DNA from: JBNNGK01 sp050268245
GTDB lineage: Bacteria; Pseudomonadota; Gammaproteobacteria; Enterobacterales; Enterobacteriaceae
NCBI RefSeq assembly: GCF_050268245.1
Contig: NZ_JBNNGK010000002.1
Span: 372,001 to 436,000, forward strand
DNA: 64,000 bases
Direction: 5' to 3'
Position numbers and translations under genes: made by a program. Positions 54,092 to 63,401 of this stretch are shown one piece after another (position 1 is the stretch's first letter; each line of letters starts with the position of its first letter). The notes below the pieces were generated by a model. That model ran no database searches and was not told where the DNA came from. It saw nothing but the letters and a program-made list of their open reading frames with translations.

Positions 54092-55204
54092 ATGAGCGCA
54101 AAATCCCCTGAGCAGAGCACCCCTGAAGTTCTGCGAGCCCTGGTGACCGGTGTATTGGCCGCCTTTGAACACCCGACGTTAAAAAACAACCTAACAACGC
54201 TGAAAGCGATTCATCACTGCGCGCTGCTGGACGACGTGCTGCATATTGAGCTGACGATGCCATTTGCCTGGCAAAGTGGTTTTGAGGCGCTGAAGGATGG
54301 CGTGAGCGGCGAATTGTTGCGCGTTACCGGTGCGCGAGCGATTGACTGGAAGTTGAAGCATGACATTGCCACGTTGAAACGCGCGAACGATCAGGCTGGC
54401 GTAAAAGGTGTGCGTAATATTATCGCGGTGAGTTCTGGTAAAGGTGGCGTCGGGAAATCCAGTACGGCGGTCAACCTGGCGCTGGCGCTGGTGGCCGAAG
54501 GTGCGAAGGTCGGTATTCTTGATGCGGATATCTACGGACCATCGATTCCCAATATGCTGGGTACTGAACATGAGCGGCCAACCTCGCCGGACGGACAGCA
54601 CATGGCGCCAATTATGGCGCATGGGTTGGCGACAAACTCAATTGGCTATCTGGTGACCGATGATAACGCGATGGTGTGGCGTGGCCCGATGGCCAGCAAG
54701 GCGTTGATGCAACTGTTGCAAGATACCTTATGGCCGGATCTGGATTATTTGGTGCTGGATATGCCGCCAGGAACTGGGGACATTCAATTGACATTGTCGC
54801 AAAACATCCCAGTCACCGGTGCGTTAGTGGTGACAACGCCGCAGGACATTGCGTTATTGGACGCGGCAAAGGGCATTGTGATGTTTGAAAAGGTACATGT
54901 GCCCGTCTTGGGTATTGTCGAAAACATGAGTATGCATGTTTGCAGTAACTGCGGCCATCATGAACCCATTTTTGGCACCGGTGGGGCAGAAAAATTAGTG
55001 CAAAAATACCAAAGTCGCTTGCTTGGCCAGATGCCGTTGCATATTTCGTTGCGCGAGGATCTGGATCGTGGTCAGCCGACGGTTACCGCGCGTCCTGACA
55101 GCGAGTTTGCCGAGATGTATCGCCAATTGGCTGGTCGCGTTGCGGCACAGATGTATTGGCAGGGTGAAGCCATTCCTACAGAGATCGCTTTCCGCGCGTT
55201 GTAA
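54092..55204 (+). CDS. apbC: ApbC/Mrp iron-sulfur cluster carrier ATPase
   Basis: A 370-residue P-loop protein (E. coli Mrp 369-370) that binds and transfers Fe-S clusters. Deviant Walker A in SSGKGGVGKSSTAVNLALAL, Walker B region LDYLVLDMPPGTGD, and the cluster-bridging MHVCSNCGHHEPIFG cysteines. The N-terminal ~100 residues are the MIP18-like domain. GGAG precedes the ATG. Confidence 0.96.
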   Translation: MSAKSPEQSTPEVLRALVTGVLAAFEHPTLKNNLTTLKAIHHCALLDDVLHIELTMPFAWQSGFEALKDGVSGELLRVTGARAIDWKLKHDIATLKRANDQAGVKGVRNIIAVSSGKGGVGKSSTAVNLALALVAEGAKVGILDADIYGPSIPNMLGTEHERPTSPDGQHMAPIMAHGLATNSIGYLVTDDNAMVWRGPMASKALMQLLQDTLWPDLDYLVLDMPPGTGDIQLTLSQNIPVTGALVVTTPQDIALLDAAKGIVMFEKVHVPVLGIVENMSMHVCSNCGHHEPIFGTGGAEKLVQKYQSRLLGQMPLHISLREDLDRGQPTVTARPDSEFAEMYRQLAGRVAAQMYWQGEAIPTEIAFRAL

Positions 55205-56033
55205 GGTTTCATCCAGCAAGACAGCATCGGCGTAATGGCGTGATGTGGTTCAGTTAACGCTATTTTGTCTGATGGGTAGAAATTTTCGGTCGTTCCTAGC
55301 GCGCTATCGAATGAACGCGTTGGGAACGGACCGTGTCAATGCCTGAATCCTAATAAGCCACTCCCCCATACAGTGCTACCCAAGGTGCTTTTCTGCCATC
55401 GACCATCGCTTTACATACTCCCTTCTGCGCACGGGCAATGTGCTCAGGTGATCAGGCATTTGACAATGCCTCTCCTGCGCACCGCGTAGCATGCCGCAGC
55501 TAGGTGTTTAATGCAGGATACAGGCCGGGCATGCCCGGCCACTACGTTGAGTTGATACCGGTGCTATTTGGCTGCGTTATGACGTTACCTGTAGGGGGTA
55601 GCATGCCGCAGCTAGGTGTTTAATGCCGGAGACAGGATACAGGCCGGGCATGCCCGGCCACTACGTTGAGTTGATACCGGTGCTATTTGGCTGCGTTATG
55701 ACGTTACCTGTAGGGGCGTGGCATTCCGCAGCTAGGTTTTTAATGCCGGAGACAGGATACAGGCCGGGCATGCCCGGCCACTACGTTGAGTTGATACCGG
55801 CACTATTTGGCTGCGTTATGACATTACTTGTAGGGGCGTGGCATGCCGCGCCCGTTAATATCGTACCGAGTTTTTGGTGGCGTGACCTGACTAGCAGGCC
55901 TAACCAGCGGGGGAACAAATGTTCACGATAAATAGGGCTATCTAAAAAACGCAGATAACACAAAAAAACGGCCAATACAGTTCAAGATTAACTAACAGGT
56001 ATTAGCCGTAGTGGCGGTTTATTACTCTTGAGA
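55205..56033. other. 829-base gene-free stretch holding tandem palindromic repeats
   Basis: No credible gene. The first 280 bases show only a short hairpin at 55454-55471 (AGGCATT/AATGCCT). The repeats at 55486-55853 are listed separately. The last 180 bases, towards the convergent PAP2 gene, show nothing recognised. Confidence 0.6.
55486..55853. repeat. Three tandem ~120-bp units with REP-like palindromes
   Basis: Units start at 55486 (112 bp), 55598 (120 bp) and 55718 (120 bp), with a partial fourth start at 55838. Units two and three are almost identical; unit one lacks about seven bases (CGGAGAC). Each contains the 18-base perfect palindrome GGCCGGGCATGCCCGGCC (55523-55540, 55642-55659, 55762-55779) and a common tail CTACGTTGAGTTGATACCGG. 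The palindrome resembles REP/BIME-type hairpins. Open frames through the array are by-products of the repeat. Confidence 0.9.
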
Positions 56034-56654
56034 TCATTTTAATGTTTTATGCAAATCAGCTCGAGTAAAAGGGTGCTCTATTTGTGCCAGCGTCACGGCA
56101 ATCTTTTCCAACAGGTTTTGCGTCGGTGCTGGTTGACGATGCCCCATCAACAGCACGGGTAGAGCCAGCAGAATAACGGTTTTTAGCCAAGAAAACTGTG
56201 GGCGAGTTTTATTGTATTGCAACCACAGGAACAGCGTGCTGGCGGTTAAGCCCAGTAACAGACCGGTAATCACTTCTGAGGTCGAGTGCACGTTGATGGC
56301 GAGCCGTGACCAGCCGATGGCCATCGGTAATAGACAACCCACCGAGATGGCCGTGCGGCGCAGTAGTGGGCGACAACTCCCGCTAATCAACCACATGAAT
56401 ACCGGCCAAATAGCAGAAGAAAGCGCCGTGTGGCCGCTGAAACCAGTAAAGTCATAGCGTGCGCTGCCGATTCCCCAACCCATAAAGGCTAATTTAGAGG
56501 CACAGACCAAGGCGCCGACAATGCCGAAAATGAATGCCCATTGCCAGGCCGTATTGCGGGTGCCCGCAGAGGACAGCAGCAAAATGAAAACAATCAAAGC
56601 CGTTGGCAATAGCAAAAGGCTATCGCCTAAGAAGGTCAGGAAATACCAATCCAA
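56034..56654 (-). CDS. PAP2-family membrane phosphatase
   Basis: A 206-residue protein with six likely membrane helices. The three PAP2 phosphatase motifs are recognisable: K-L-A-F-M-G-W-G-I-G-S-A-R, FSGHTALSS and SRLAINVHSTSEVITG. Such enzymes dephosphorylate lipid phosphates (phosphatidate, undecaprenyl-PP) at the periplasmic face. The specific substrate is not known. It faces away from udk. Confidence 0.87.
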   Translation of the reverse strand: MDWYFLTFLGDSLLLLPTALIVFILLLSSAGTRNTAWQWAFIFGIVGALVCASKLAFMGWGIGSARYDFTGFSGHTALSSAIWPVFMWLISGSCRPLLRRTAISVGCLLPMAIGWSRLAINVHSTSEVITGLLLGLTASTLFLWLQYNKTRPQFSWLKTVILLALPVLLMGHRQPAPTQNLLEKIAVTLAQIEHPFTRADLHKTLK

Positions 56655-56830
56655 TGCGGGACTCTCCCTTAATTTATGTATCCCGCAAAGCGGAAAATGT
56701 TCAGTGGGTGAGTTTACCTTGATGTGTCAGATTACCCTACAGTCAAAGTTCCTAAAACAGGGGTTTCTCTAAGCGGAAACGACAATAGAGTGGCGCGGAG
56801 CATGGCAACTCCCTATAATTGTCACGTTTT

Positions 56831-56972
56831 TATCCGTCATACTTCAAGTTGCATCTTGATTGGTTGCCTTTTGTTCACGTCAGTGATGTTGTGAGCTCGG
56901 CTTCTGGGGGCGTTGAGCCTTGGCTCACCCGTCACGGCCTTAGATGCAGCAAGAATTATTTTGGGTGTGTAT
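56831..56972. repeat. ERIC-like element upstream of udk, inverted relative to the copies at 30805 and 31189
   Basis: About 142 bases from TATCCGTCATACTTCAAGTTG to AAGAATTATTTTGGGTGTGTA. These ends are the complements of the ends of the copies at 30805 and 31189, and TTGGTTGCC matches the internal conserved TTGGCTGC. The core is diverged. It ends 36 bases before the udk start, so it lies in the udk promoter/leader region. Confidence 0.75.
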
Positions 56973-57008
56973 CCTCCCTTCATATTACGAATTCAGGTCT
57001 TTAATTTT

Positions 57009-57650
57009 ATGACTGACAAGCCGCATCAGTGCGTCATTATTGGTATAGCTGGCGCATCTGCCTCTGGGAAAAGCCTTATAGCTAGCACATTGTATCGCGA
57101 ATTGCGCGATCAGGTTGGCGATGAACATATTGGCGTTATCCCTGAAGACAGTTACTACAAAGACCAAACTCACCTGACCATGGAAGAACGGGTCAAGACT
57201 AACTACGACCACCCCAGCGCTATGGATCACAGCCTGTTGTTCCAACATCTGCAAATGCTTAAGGCCGGTAAGGCGATTGAATTACCGCTGTACAGTTACA
57301 CTGAACATACGCGCAAGACGGAAACGGTTCATCTGGAGCCGAAAAAGGTCATCATTCTTGAAGGGATTTTGTTGTTGACCGATATGCGCTTACGCCAGGA
57401 AATGAATTTCTCTATCTTTGTCGATACGCCGCTGGATATTTGTTTGATGCGTCGTATGAAACGTGATGTGAATGAACGCGGCCGCTCAATGGATTCGGTG
57501 ATGGCGCAATACCAGAAAACCGTTCGTCCTATGTTCTTACAGTTTATTGAACCTTCCAAGCAATATGCCGACATTATCGTACCGCGTGGCGGCAAAAACC
57601 GTATTGCGATTGATATTCTAAAAGCCAAAATCAGCCAATTTTTTGAATGA
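57009..57650 (+). CDS. udk: Uridine/cytidine kinase
   Basis: A 213-residue kinase (E. coli 213) phosphorylating uridine and cytidine with ATP/GTP in pyrimidine salvage. P-loop GIAGASASGKSLIA, catalytic region PEDSYYKDQTHLTMEERVKTNYDHPSAMDH, lid RRMKRDVNERGRS. ATG 57009 starts the family N terminus (MTDKPHQCVIIG); the open frame to 56913 runs back into the ERIC-like element and is rejected. Confidence 0.96.
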   Translation: MTDKPHQCVIIGIAGASASGKSLIASTLYRELRDQVGDEHIGVIPEDSYYKDQTHLTMEERVKTNYDHPSAMDHSLLFQHLQMLKAGKAIELPLYSYTEHTRKTETVHLEPKKVIILEGILLLTDMRLRQEMNFSIFVDTPLDICLMRRMKRDVNERGRSMDSVMAQYQKTVRPMFLQFIEPSKQYADIIVPRGGKNRIAIDILKAKISQFFE

Positions 57651-57657
57651 TACGGTA

Positions 57658-57686
57658 TCAGGCCGGAGTGATGATTTCCGGTCTGA
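57658..57686 (+). terminator. Stem-loop after udk
   Basis: A 10-bp stem with one wobble (TCAGGCCGGA/TCCGGTCTGA, nine-base loop) eight bases after the udk stop. No T-run follows, so it may only partially terminate before dcd. Confidence 0.5.
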
Positions 57687-57774
57687 CGTCAACTATTTAT
57701 ATCCCGACGTAGACCTTTTGCCGGTTGTATGGCAATTTTTGTTGTAGAGAATGCATCCCGATGGAGAGAGAAAA

Positions 57775-58356
57775 ATGAGACTGTGCGACCGTGATATAGA
57801 GGCTTGGCTGGATAGTGAAAAATTGGTCATTTCGCCGCGACCGCCAGTCGAGCGGATTAACGGTGCTACAGTGGATGTTCGTTTAGGGAACCAGTTTCGC
57901 GTGTTTCGCGGGCATACGGCGGCATTTATCGACCTGAGTGGGCCGAAAGATGAAGTCAGTGCTGCATTGGACCGTGTGATGAGCGATGAAATTGTGCTGC
58001 CGGAAGGGGAAGCCTTTTTCCTCCACCCTGGAGAGTTGGCGCTGGCCGTGACGCTTGAATCTGTGACGCTGCCGAATGATTTGGTCGGCTGGCTGGACGG
58101 GCGTTCTTCGCTGGCGCGCCTGGGATTGATGGTGCACGTTACAGCCCATCGTATCGATCCCGGTTGGCAAGGCCGTATTGTGCTTGAGTTCTATAATTCA
58201 GGTAAGCTGCCGTTGGCTCTTCGCCCTGGTATGTTGATCGGTGCGCTGAGTTTCGAACCGCTGTCGGGCCCGGCGGCGCGGCCTTATAACAGCCGTCAAG
58301 ATGCGAAGTACAAGGACCAGCAAGGTGCTGTGGCTAGCCGTATCGATAAGGATTAA
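57775..58356 (+). CDS. dcd: dCTP deaminase
   Basis: A 193-residue trimeric enzyme (E. coli 193) converting dCTP to dUTP, feeding thymidylate synthesis. MRLCDRDIEAWLD, GATVDVRLGNQFRVFRGH, LHPGELALAVTLE and the catalytic GWLDGRSSLARLGL, VHVTAHRIDPGWQGRIVLEFYNSG are signatures. ATG 57775 follows GAGAGAAAA; the frame open to 57751 is not conserved. Confidence 0.97.
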   Translation: MRLCDRDIEAWLDSEKLVISPRPPVERINGATVDVRLGNQFRVFRGHTAAFIDLSGPKDEVSAALDRVMSDEIVLPEGEAFFLHPGELALAVTLESVTLPNDLVGWLDGRSSLARLGLMVHVTAHRIDPGWQGRIVLEFYNSGKLPLALRPGMLIGALSFEPLSGPAARPYNSRQDAKYKDQQGAVASRIDKD

Positions 58357-58389
58357 AGACGCTGGCTGCTGAGCTGATAAGAGGAAGGC

Positions 58390-60225
58390 ATGAGACGATT
58401 ACTGACGACGTTGGCAATTTTGCTGGTGGTACTGGTGGCAGGGATGTCTGCATTGGTGCTGCTGGTCAATCCAAATGATTTCCGCAGTTACATGATCGGT
58501 AAGGTCGAACAAAAAAGTGGCTATCACCTGACGTTGGAGGGTGATTTGCGCTGGCATGTGTGGCCACAACTCAGTATTTTGGCTGGGCGCATGACCTTAA
58601 CTGCTCCGGGTGCGCATTCTCCAGTGGTCAGCGCTGAGAACATGCGTCTTGATGTGAAATTGCTCCCGTTGTTGTCTCACCAACTGTTTGTCAAACAGGT
58701 GATGCTGAAAAATGCGGTTTTTCGTCTCACGCCTGACAGTGAAGAACAAAGTCAACCTGATGCGCCAATCGCGCCCGGCGGCGGCGTTGCGGAAGCGACA
58801 GAGACCGCGTGGAAATTCGACATTGATAATTTGCGTGTTGTGGACAGTCTGCTGATTTGGCAGCGTGCGAATAACGAACAAATCAATGTGCGCGATCTCA
58901 ACCTGACATTGCAGCGCACCGGCGATCGCCAAGCTGAAATGGCCCTTTCCAGCCGAGTAAATCGCGATCAACGCAATCTCACCTTTAACCTGGCAGCCGA
59001 TCTGGATTTGCGCCACTATCCGCGGCAGGCGAGCGCCACGATTAATCAGTTAACTTATCAACTTGAAGGTGCTGACATTCCGGTTGGCGGCTTTAAAGGC
59101 CAAGGTTCGGTCAAAGCCGTGTATCAGCAAAGCCCGCGGCAGTTGGTGCTTGACCAAATGACGCTAGGTATCAATGAAAGTCAACTGAGTGGTAATGCGA
59201 TTATCGGTTTAGAAGCCGTGCCGACTTACGCATTAAACCTAGCATCTCCACATCTTAATGTGGATGCACTTTCCGGCTGGCAACGCCGTTCTGCTGGCGA
59301 TACGCAGCCTGCTATGATGGCGGGGGCACCGGTGATCGCCAACGCAGGTGAGGAACAACAAAAAAATATGCGTGCGCTGCGTGATTTCGATGCGCAAATT
59401 AACATCAACGCAAAGCAATTAACCTATCGTGGTATGGATGTTACCCATCTTAATCTTCAGGCCGAGAACCAGCGCGGGTTACTGACGGTAACAACGCTAT
59501 CTGGGCAAGTTGCGGGTGGCGATTTCTCTTTGCCTGGGTCATTGGATGTGCGCACTGAAAAACCGCTGATTGATGTAAAACCGCAGTTGAAAAAGGTTGA
59601 GTTGGGCACGGTGTTAAAAGCCTTCGAGTTACCACAGGTAATGACGGGCACACTGAGCATGAGTGGTGACTTAACGGGTGACAGATTAACCGCGGAGTCC
59701 TTTGAACATCACTGGCGGGGCGATGTGCAACTGGCCGTGCAGGAAGCCAAACTGCATGGTTTGAATATACAACAATTGATCCAACAGGCGATAGCACGCA
59801 ATGACAGTAGCATTCGCGGGCTAGATGAATATCAACGTTATACCGAAGTGAAACAGCTTAGCGCTAAAGCTAAGTTGAAAAGCGGAAATATTGTTGTTAG
59901 CGATCTTACTGCGGATTCGTCGATGCTGAATATTACTGGCGGCGGTAAGCTGGATATGCCAGGCAAACAGTGTGATATGGCATTAAATGTGCGGGTTACC
60001 GGGGGATGGCAAGGGCGCAGTGCGTTGATTGATCAATTGAAGAAAACCGCAATTCCGTTACGGGTTTATGGGCCATGGCAGCAGCTGAACTATCAACTGC
60101 AGGTCGATCAAGTGCTGCGTAAAACGCTACAAAATCGTGCGAAAGAGGCCCTCAATAAATGGGTCGACAAGAATAAAGACGCGCGTGAAGGACAAGAGCT
60201 CAAGCAACTGCTCGATAAGTTGTAA
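58390..60225 (+). CDS. asmA: AsmA-family outer membrane assembly protein
   Basis: A 611-residue inner-membrane-anchored periplasmic protein (E. coli 617). N-terminal anchor LLTTLAILLVVLVAGMSALVLLVNPNDFR, then YHLTLEGDLRWHVWPQLSILAGRMTL and the C-terminal AsmA region (GTLSMSGDLTGDRL, QCDMALNVRVTGGWQG). AsmA-like proteins are bridge-type lipid transfer proteins implicated in phospholipid transport to the outer membrane and OMP/LPS homeostasis. Follows dcd as in E. coli. Confidence 0.94.
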   Translation: MRRLLTTLAILLVVLVAGMSALVLLVNPNDFRSYMIGKVEQKSGYHLTLEGDLRWHVWPQLSILAGRMTLTAPGAHSPVVSAENMRLDVKLLPLLSHQLFVKQVMLKNAVFRLTPDSEEQSQPDAPIAPGGGVAEATETAWKFDIDNLRVVDSLLIWQRANNEQINVRDLNLTLQRTGDRQAEMALSSRVNRDQRNLTFNLAADLDLRHYPRQASATINQLTYQLEGADIPVGGFKGQGSVKAVYQQSPRQLVLDQMTLGINESQLSGNAIIGLEAVPTYALNLASPHLNVDALSGWQRRSAGDTQPAMMAGAPVIANAGEEQQKNMRALRDFDAQININAKQLTYRGMDVTHLNLQAENQRGLLTVTTLSGQVAGGDFSLPGSLDVRTEKPLIDVKPQLKKVELGTVLKAFELPQVMTGTLSMSGDLTGDRLTAESFEHHWRGDVQLAVQEAKLHGLNIQQLIQQAIARNDSSIRGLDEYQRYTEVKQLSAKAKLKSGNIVVSDLTADSSMLNITGGGKLDMPGKQCDMALNVRVTGGWQGRSALIDQLKKTAIPLRVYGPWQQLNYQLQVDQVLRKTLQNRAKEALNKWVDKNKDAREGQELKQLLDKL

Positions 60226-60234
60226 TGTTTTATC

Positions 60235-60261
60235 GGTGCTGACCAACGCTTGGCCAGCACC
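60235..60261 (+). terminator. Stem-loop after asmA
   Basis: GGTGCTG-A-CCAA / TTGG-C-CAGCACC, an 11-bp stem with one mismatch and a three-base loop, nine bases after the asmA stop. No T-run. Confidence 0.5.
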
Positions 60262-60416
60262 ATAACATCCCCATCGTTAAATACTGCTTTCCCTGATAGT
60301 TTCTATTTGTAACTTTGATGAAAGTCATGTTTCCTTATACTGAATTTGTGCACAGTGGTGCGCACTTCTGTCAGTTTAGATGTGCAGAGCAGCGTAAAAA
60401 AACAAGTAGAGGAAAT

Positions 60417-61775
60417 ATGATAGAACTTCTGATTGGGGTCGGTGTGGCTGTAGGGGTTGGTCGCTATATTATTAAAGGTTATTCCGCTACCGGCGTATTG
60501 ATGGTAGGTGGCCTGATGCTTTTGGCGATCAGTGCTTTGATGGGGAAAAGCGTGCTGCCTGCCAGTGCTGCTTCGACGGGGTGGCACGCAACCGATATCA
60601 TTGAGTACGTTAAGATTTTGCTGATGAGTCGCGGTGGCGATCTTGGCATGATGATCATGATGTTGTGTGGTTTTGCTGCTTATATGACGCATATCGGTGC
60701 TAATGATGTAGTGGTTAAGTTAGCTTCGCGCCCTTTGCAGATGATTAACTCGCCTTATTTACTGATGGTAGCGGCTTATTTTGTTGCTTGTCTGATGTCC
60801 TTGGCGGTGTCGTCTGCCACCGGTCTTGGGGTATTGCTGATGGCCACGCTGTTCCCCTTGATGGTTAACGTTGGTATTAGTCGTGGGGCAGCAGCGGCTA
60901 TTTGTGCCTCTCCGGCAGCGATCATTCTGGCACCAACTTCCGGTGATGTGGTATTGGCAGCTAAAGCGGCAGAAATGCCGCTGGTCGATTTTGCATTTAA
61001 AACGACTTTACCGATCTCTATCGCTGCGATTGTTTGTATGGCCGTGGCACACTTCTTCTGGCAGCGTTATCTCGATAATAAAAACAATGAACAGCATCAC
61101 ATCATGGATGTCAGCGAAATTACCACCCATGCACCTGGTTTTTATGCGGTATTGCCGTTTACGCCGATCTTAGGTGTGTTGGTGTTTGATGGTAAATGGG
61201 GGCCAGAATTGCATATCATCACTGTTTTGGTGTTGTGTATGTTGTTGGCAGCGGTGATTGAGTTTGTGCGCAGTTTTAGCGCTCAAACGGTATTTAGCGG
61301 TCTGGAGGTTGCCTATCGCGGTATGGCCGATGCCTTTGCTAGTGTGGTCATGCTGTTAGTGGCCGCGGGCGTTTTTGCACAAGGGTTGAGTACCATCGGT
61401 TTTATTAGTGGTTTGATTAGCCTCGCTCAGTCGTTCGGTACGGGTGGCATCATTATGATGTTAGTGTTGGTAGTGATTACGATGTTGGCAGCGATGACGA
61501 CGGGGTCGGGCAATGCGCCGTTCTACGCCTTTGTTGAGTTAATCCCGAAGCTTGCCGCACAGATGGGGATCAATCCGGCTTATCTGGTTATTCCTATGTT
61601 GCAGGCGTCGAATCTTGGTCGCACGCTGTCGCCGGTTTCGGGCGTGGTGGTGGCGGTTGCCGGTATGGCGAAGATTTCGCCGTTTGAAGTGGTAAAGCGC
61701 ACGTCGGTACCCGTGATTGTTGGATTAATTGTGGTGATTGTGGCAACAGAGTTATTGGTGCCAGTACAGCTTTAA
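60417..61775 (+). CDS. dcuC: DcuC-family anaerobic C4-dicarboxylate transporter
   Basis: A 452-residue protein with about 12 hydrophobic segments, close to E. coli DcuC (461). MIELLIGVGVAVGVGRYIIKGYSATGVLMVGGLMLL, SLAVSSATGLGVLLMATLFPLMVNVGISRGAAAAICASPAAIILAPTSGDVVLAA and TTGSGNAPFYAFVELIPKLAAQMGINPAYLVIPMLQASNLGRTLSPVSGVVVAV are typical. It exports succinate during fermentation or exchanges C4 acids. ATG 60417 has AGAGGA upstream; the frame open to 60315 is rejected. Confidence 0.94.
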   Translation: MIELLIGVGVAVGVGRYIIKGYSATGVLMVGGLMLLAISALMGKSVLPASAASTGWHATDIIEYVKILLMSRGGDLGMMIMMLCGFAAYMTHIGANDVVVKLASRPLQMINSPYLLMVAAYFVACLMSLAVSSATGLGVLLMATLFPLMVNVGISRGAAAAICASPAAIILAPTSGDVVLAAKAAEMPLVDFAFKTTLPISIAAIVCMAVAHFFWQRYLDNKNNEQHHIMDVSEITTHAPGFYAVLPFTPILGVLVFDGKWGPELHIITVLVLCMLLAAVIEFVRSFSAQTVFSGLEVAYRGMADAFASVVMLLVAAGVFAQGLSTIGFISGLISLAQSFGTGGIIMMLVLVVITMLAAMTTGSGNAPFYAFVELIPKLAAQMGINPAYLVIPMLQASNLGRTLSPVSGVVVAVAGMAKISPFEVVKRTSVPVIVGLIVVIVATELLVPVQL

Positions 61776-61787
61776 GTAGGGTGATGT

Positions 61788-61806
61788 CGGGCGTGCAAAA
61801 CGCCCG
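61788..61806. terminator. Stem-loop between dcuC and yegH
   Basis: A 7-bp GC-rich stem (CGGGCGT/ACGCCCG, loop GCAAA) between convergent genes. Short T/A tracts only; assignment by position. Confidence 0.55.
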
Positions 61807-61814
61807 GTAATGGC

Positions 61815-63401
61815 TCAAGCATCATCGTCCAACGTGGTAGGGTTTAGCGGCGTGATTTTTACCTTCACAATTCGATGGTGAATGATTTTCAAAGGTTCAA
61901 AAAGATAGTCGCCAATGGTCAGTTGTTCCCCTTCCTGCGGGATACGTTGACAATGATCCATCAGCAGACCCGCCAATGTGTGATACTCGCGTTTGTCTGC
62001 CAGTGGTAGTGGTAAGTAGAGCACTAAATTTTCCAACGGCATGAAACCATTAGCGATCCAATGGCCATCTCTTGTTTGGTGAATGTCGTATCGTGGATCT
62101 AACTCCCCGTCGCTCTCAGGCAGATTACCGGCGATGGTTTCCATCACATCGGTGAGGGTGACAATGCCTTCAACGGAGCCAAATTCGTCCACCACTAGGG
62201 CAAAGTGCGTTTGTGCCTGTCGGAATTGCTCTAACGCACTGAGCAGGGTGAGGTGTTCCGGGAAAATTAACGGCTGACGTATCAATGAGCGTAGATCTAA
62301 TGCCTGTAGTGCTAACTGTTGTTTAAGCACGTCAATAGTATGGATAACGCCGAGTGGTTCGTCATGGGTGCTGCTTGCTGTTACCACAATACGCGTGTGT
62401 GGGCTCTTCTCTAGTCGTTTTCTCAGCGCGTGTTGCGGTTTATCAAGTTCAAAATATTCAACGTCATGACGTGAGGTCATGATGCTGCCCACCGTGCGCT
62501 GTGCCATTCCCATCACACGTTCAATCATGTGACGCTCTTGTCGGTTGAAAATCTCGCCAGCTTCACTCTGGCTGTCGGTGATGAGATTGGCGGTATCGCG
62601 GTCAATTTCAGCGTCCTCATGCTTGCCACTCAGCATACGTAATACGGCTTCTGCTGTGCGTTCGCGCAACGGCCGTAGCTTCGATAAGAAACGACGACGA
62701 TTAAATCGCGCCAATTGATTGAGTGCTTCAATCAATACTGAGAAGCTGATGGCGGCGTACAAATATCCTTTGGGAATAGGGTAGCCAAACCCTTCCGCGA
62801 CTAGGCTGAAACCGATCATCAGCAAAAAACTAAGGCAAAGAGTCACGATAGTAGGGTGTGCACTGACATAGTGAGTCAGTGGTTTACTGGCAAGTAACAT
62901 CAGGCCGATAGCAATACACACCGCGAGCATCATCACCGGTAAATGGTTAACCATGCCCACCGCCGTAATAACCGAATCTAGCGAGAATATGGCATCGAGC
63001 ACGACAATTTGTGCCACAACCGGCCAAAAACGTGCTCCTTTATGGGGTTCTTGCTGTAGTTCGTCCTTGCCTTCAAGCCGCTCGTTGAGTTCCAGTGTGG
63101 CTTTGAACAGCAAAAATACGCCCCCAATCGACATGATAAGGTCGCGAGCACTAAAGGGATGCGCTAAAAAAATAAACAGGGGTTTGGTGAGTGTGGTCAA
63201 CCAAGAGATAGAGGTAAGCAACGCCAAACGCGTCAGCAACGCCAGTAATAGGCCGACAACACGCGCTTTATCCCGCTGATGTTTTGGTAATTTTTTCGCC
63301 AGGATGGCAATGAAGATCAGGTTGTCTATCCCCAAGACGATTTCCAGCGCGACAAGCGTGGCTAAACCGATCCAGATTGTCGGATCTGCGATCCATTCCA
63401 T
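61815..63401 (-). CDS. yegH: TerC-CBS-CorC fusion membrane protein YegH
   Basis: A 528-residue protein (E. coli YegH 527). N-terminal TerC-type membrane domain with about seven helices (LEIVLGIDNLIFIAILAKKLP, VLDAIFSLDSVITAVGMV), then a CBS pair (QRTVGSIMTSRHDVEYFEL, QPLIFPEHLTLLSALEQF, FALVVDEFGSVEGIVTLTDVMETIAGNLP) and a C-terminal CorC/HlyC domain. Implicated in metal-ion transport; specific substrate unknown. Placed between asmA/dcuC and the polysaccharide locus, as in E. coli. Confidence 0.94.
   Translation of the reverse strand: MEWIADPTIWIGLATLVALEIVLGIDNLIFIAILAKKLPKHQRDKARVVGLLLALLTRLALLTSISWLTTLTKPLFIFLAHPFSARDLIMSIGGVFLLFKATLELNERLEGKDELQQEPHKGARFWPVVAQIVVLDAIFSLDSVITAVGMVNHLPVMMLAVCIAIGLMLLASKPLTHYVSAHPTIVTLCLSFLLMIGFSLVAEGFGYPIPKGYLYAAISFSVLIEALNQLARFNRRRFLSKLRPLRERTAEAVLRMLSGKHEDAEIDRDTANLITDSQSEAGEIFNRQERHMIERVMGMAQRTVGSIMTSRHDVEYFELDKPQHALRKRLEKSPHTRIVVTASSTHDEPLGVIHTIDVLKQQLALQALDLRSLIRQPLIFPEHLTLLSALEQFRQAQTHFALVVDEFGSVEGIVTLTDVMETIAGNLPESDGELDPRYDIHQTRDGHWIANGFMPLENLVLYLPLPLADKREYHTLAGLLMDHCQRIPQEGEQLTIGDYLFEPLKIIHHRIVKVKITPLNPTTLDDDA

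Noticed and set aside
55486..55853. Possible CRISPR array
   Set aside because: The units are ~120 bp and repeated throughout with no unique spacers of constant length, and there are no cas genes nearby.
55623..55931. 102-codon open frame with an internal repeated peptide (MPETGYRPGMPGHYVEL twice)
   Set aside because: The peptide repeat is only the translation of the tandem DNA repeat; there is no ribosome binding site or family resemblance.
56913..57008. 32-codon N-terminal extension of udk
   Set aside because: The extension is encoded by the ERIC-like repeat, and the protein from 57009 already has the full family length.
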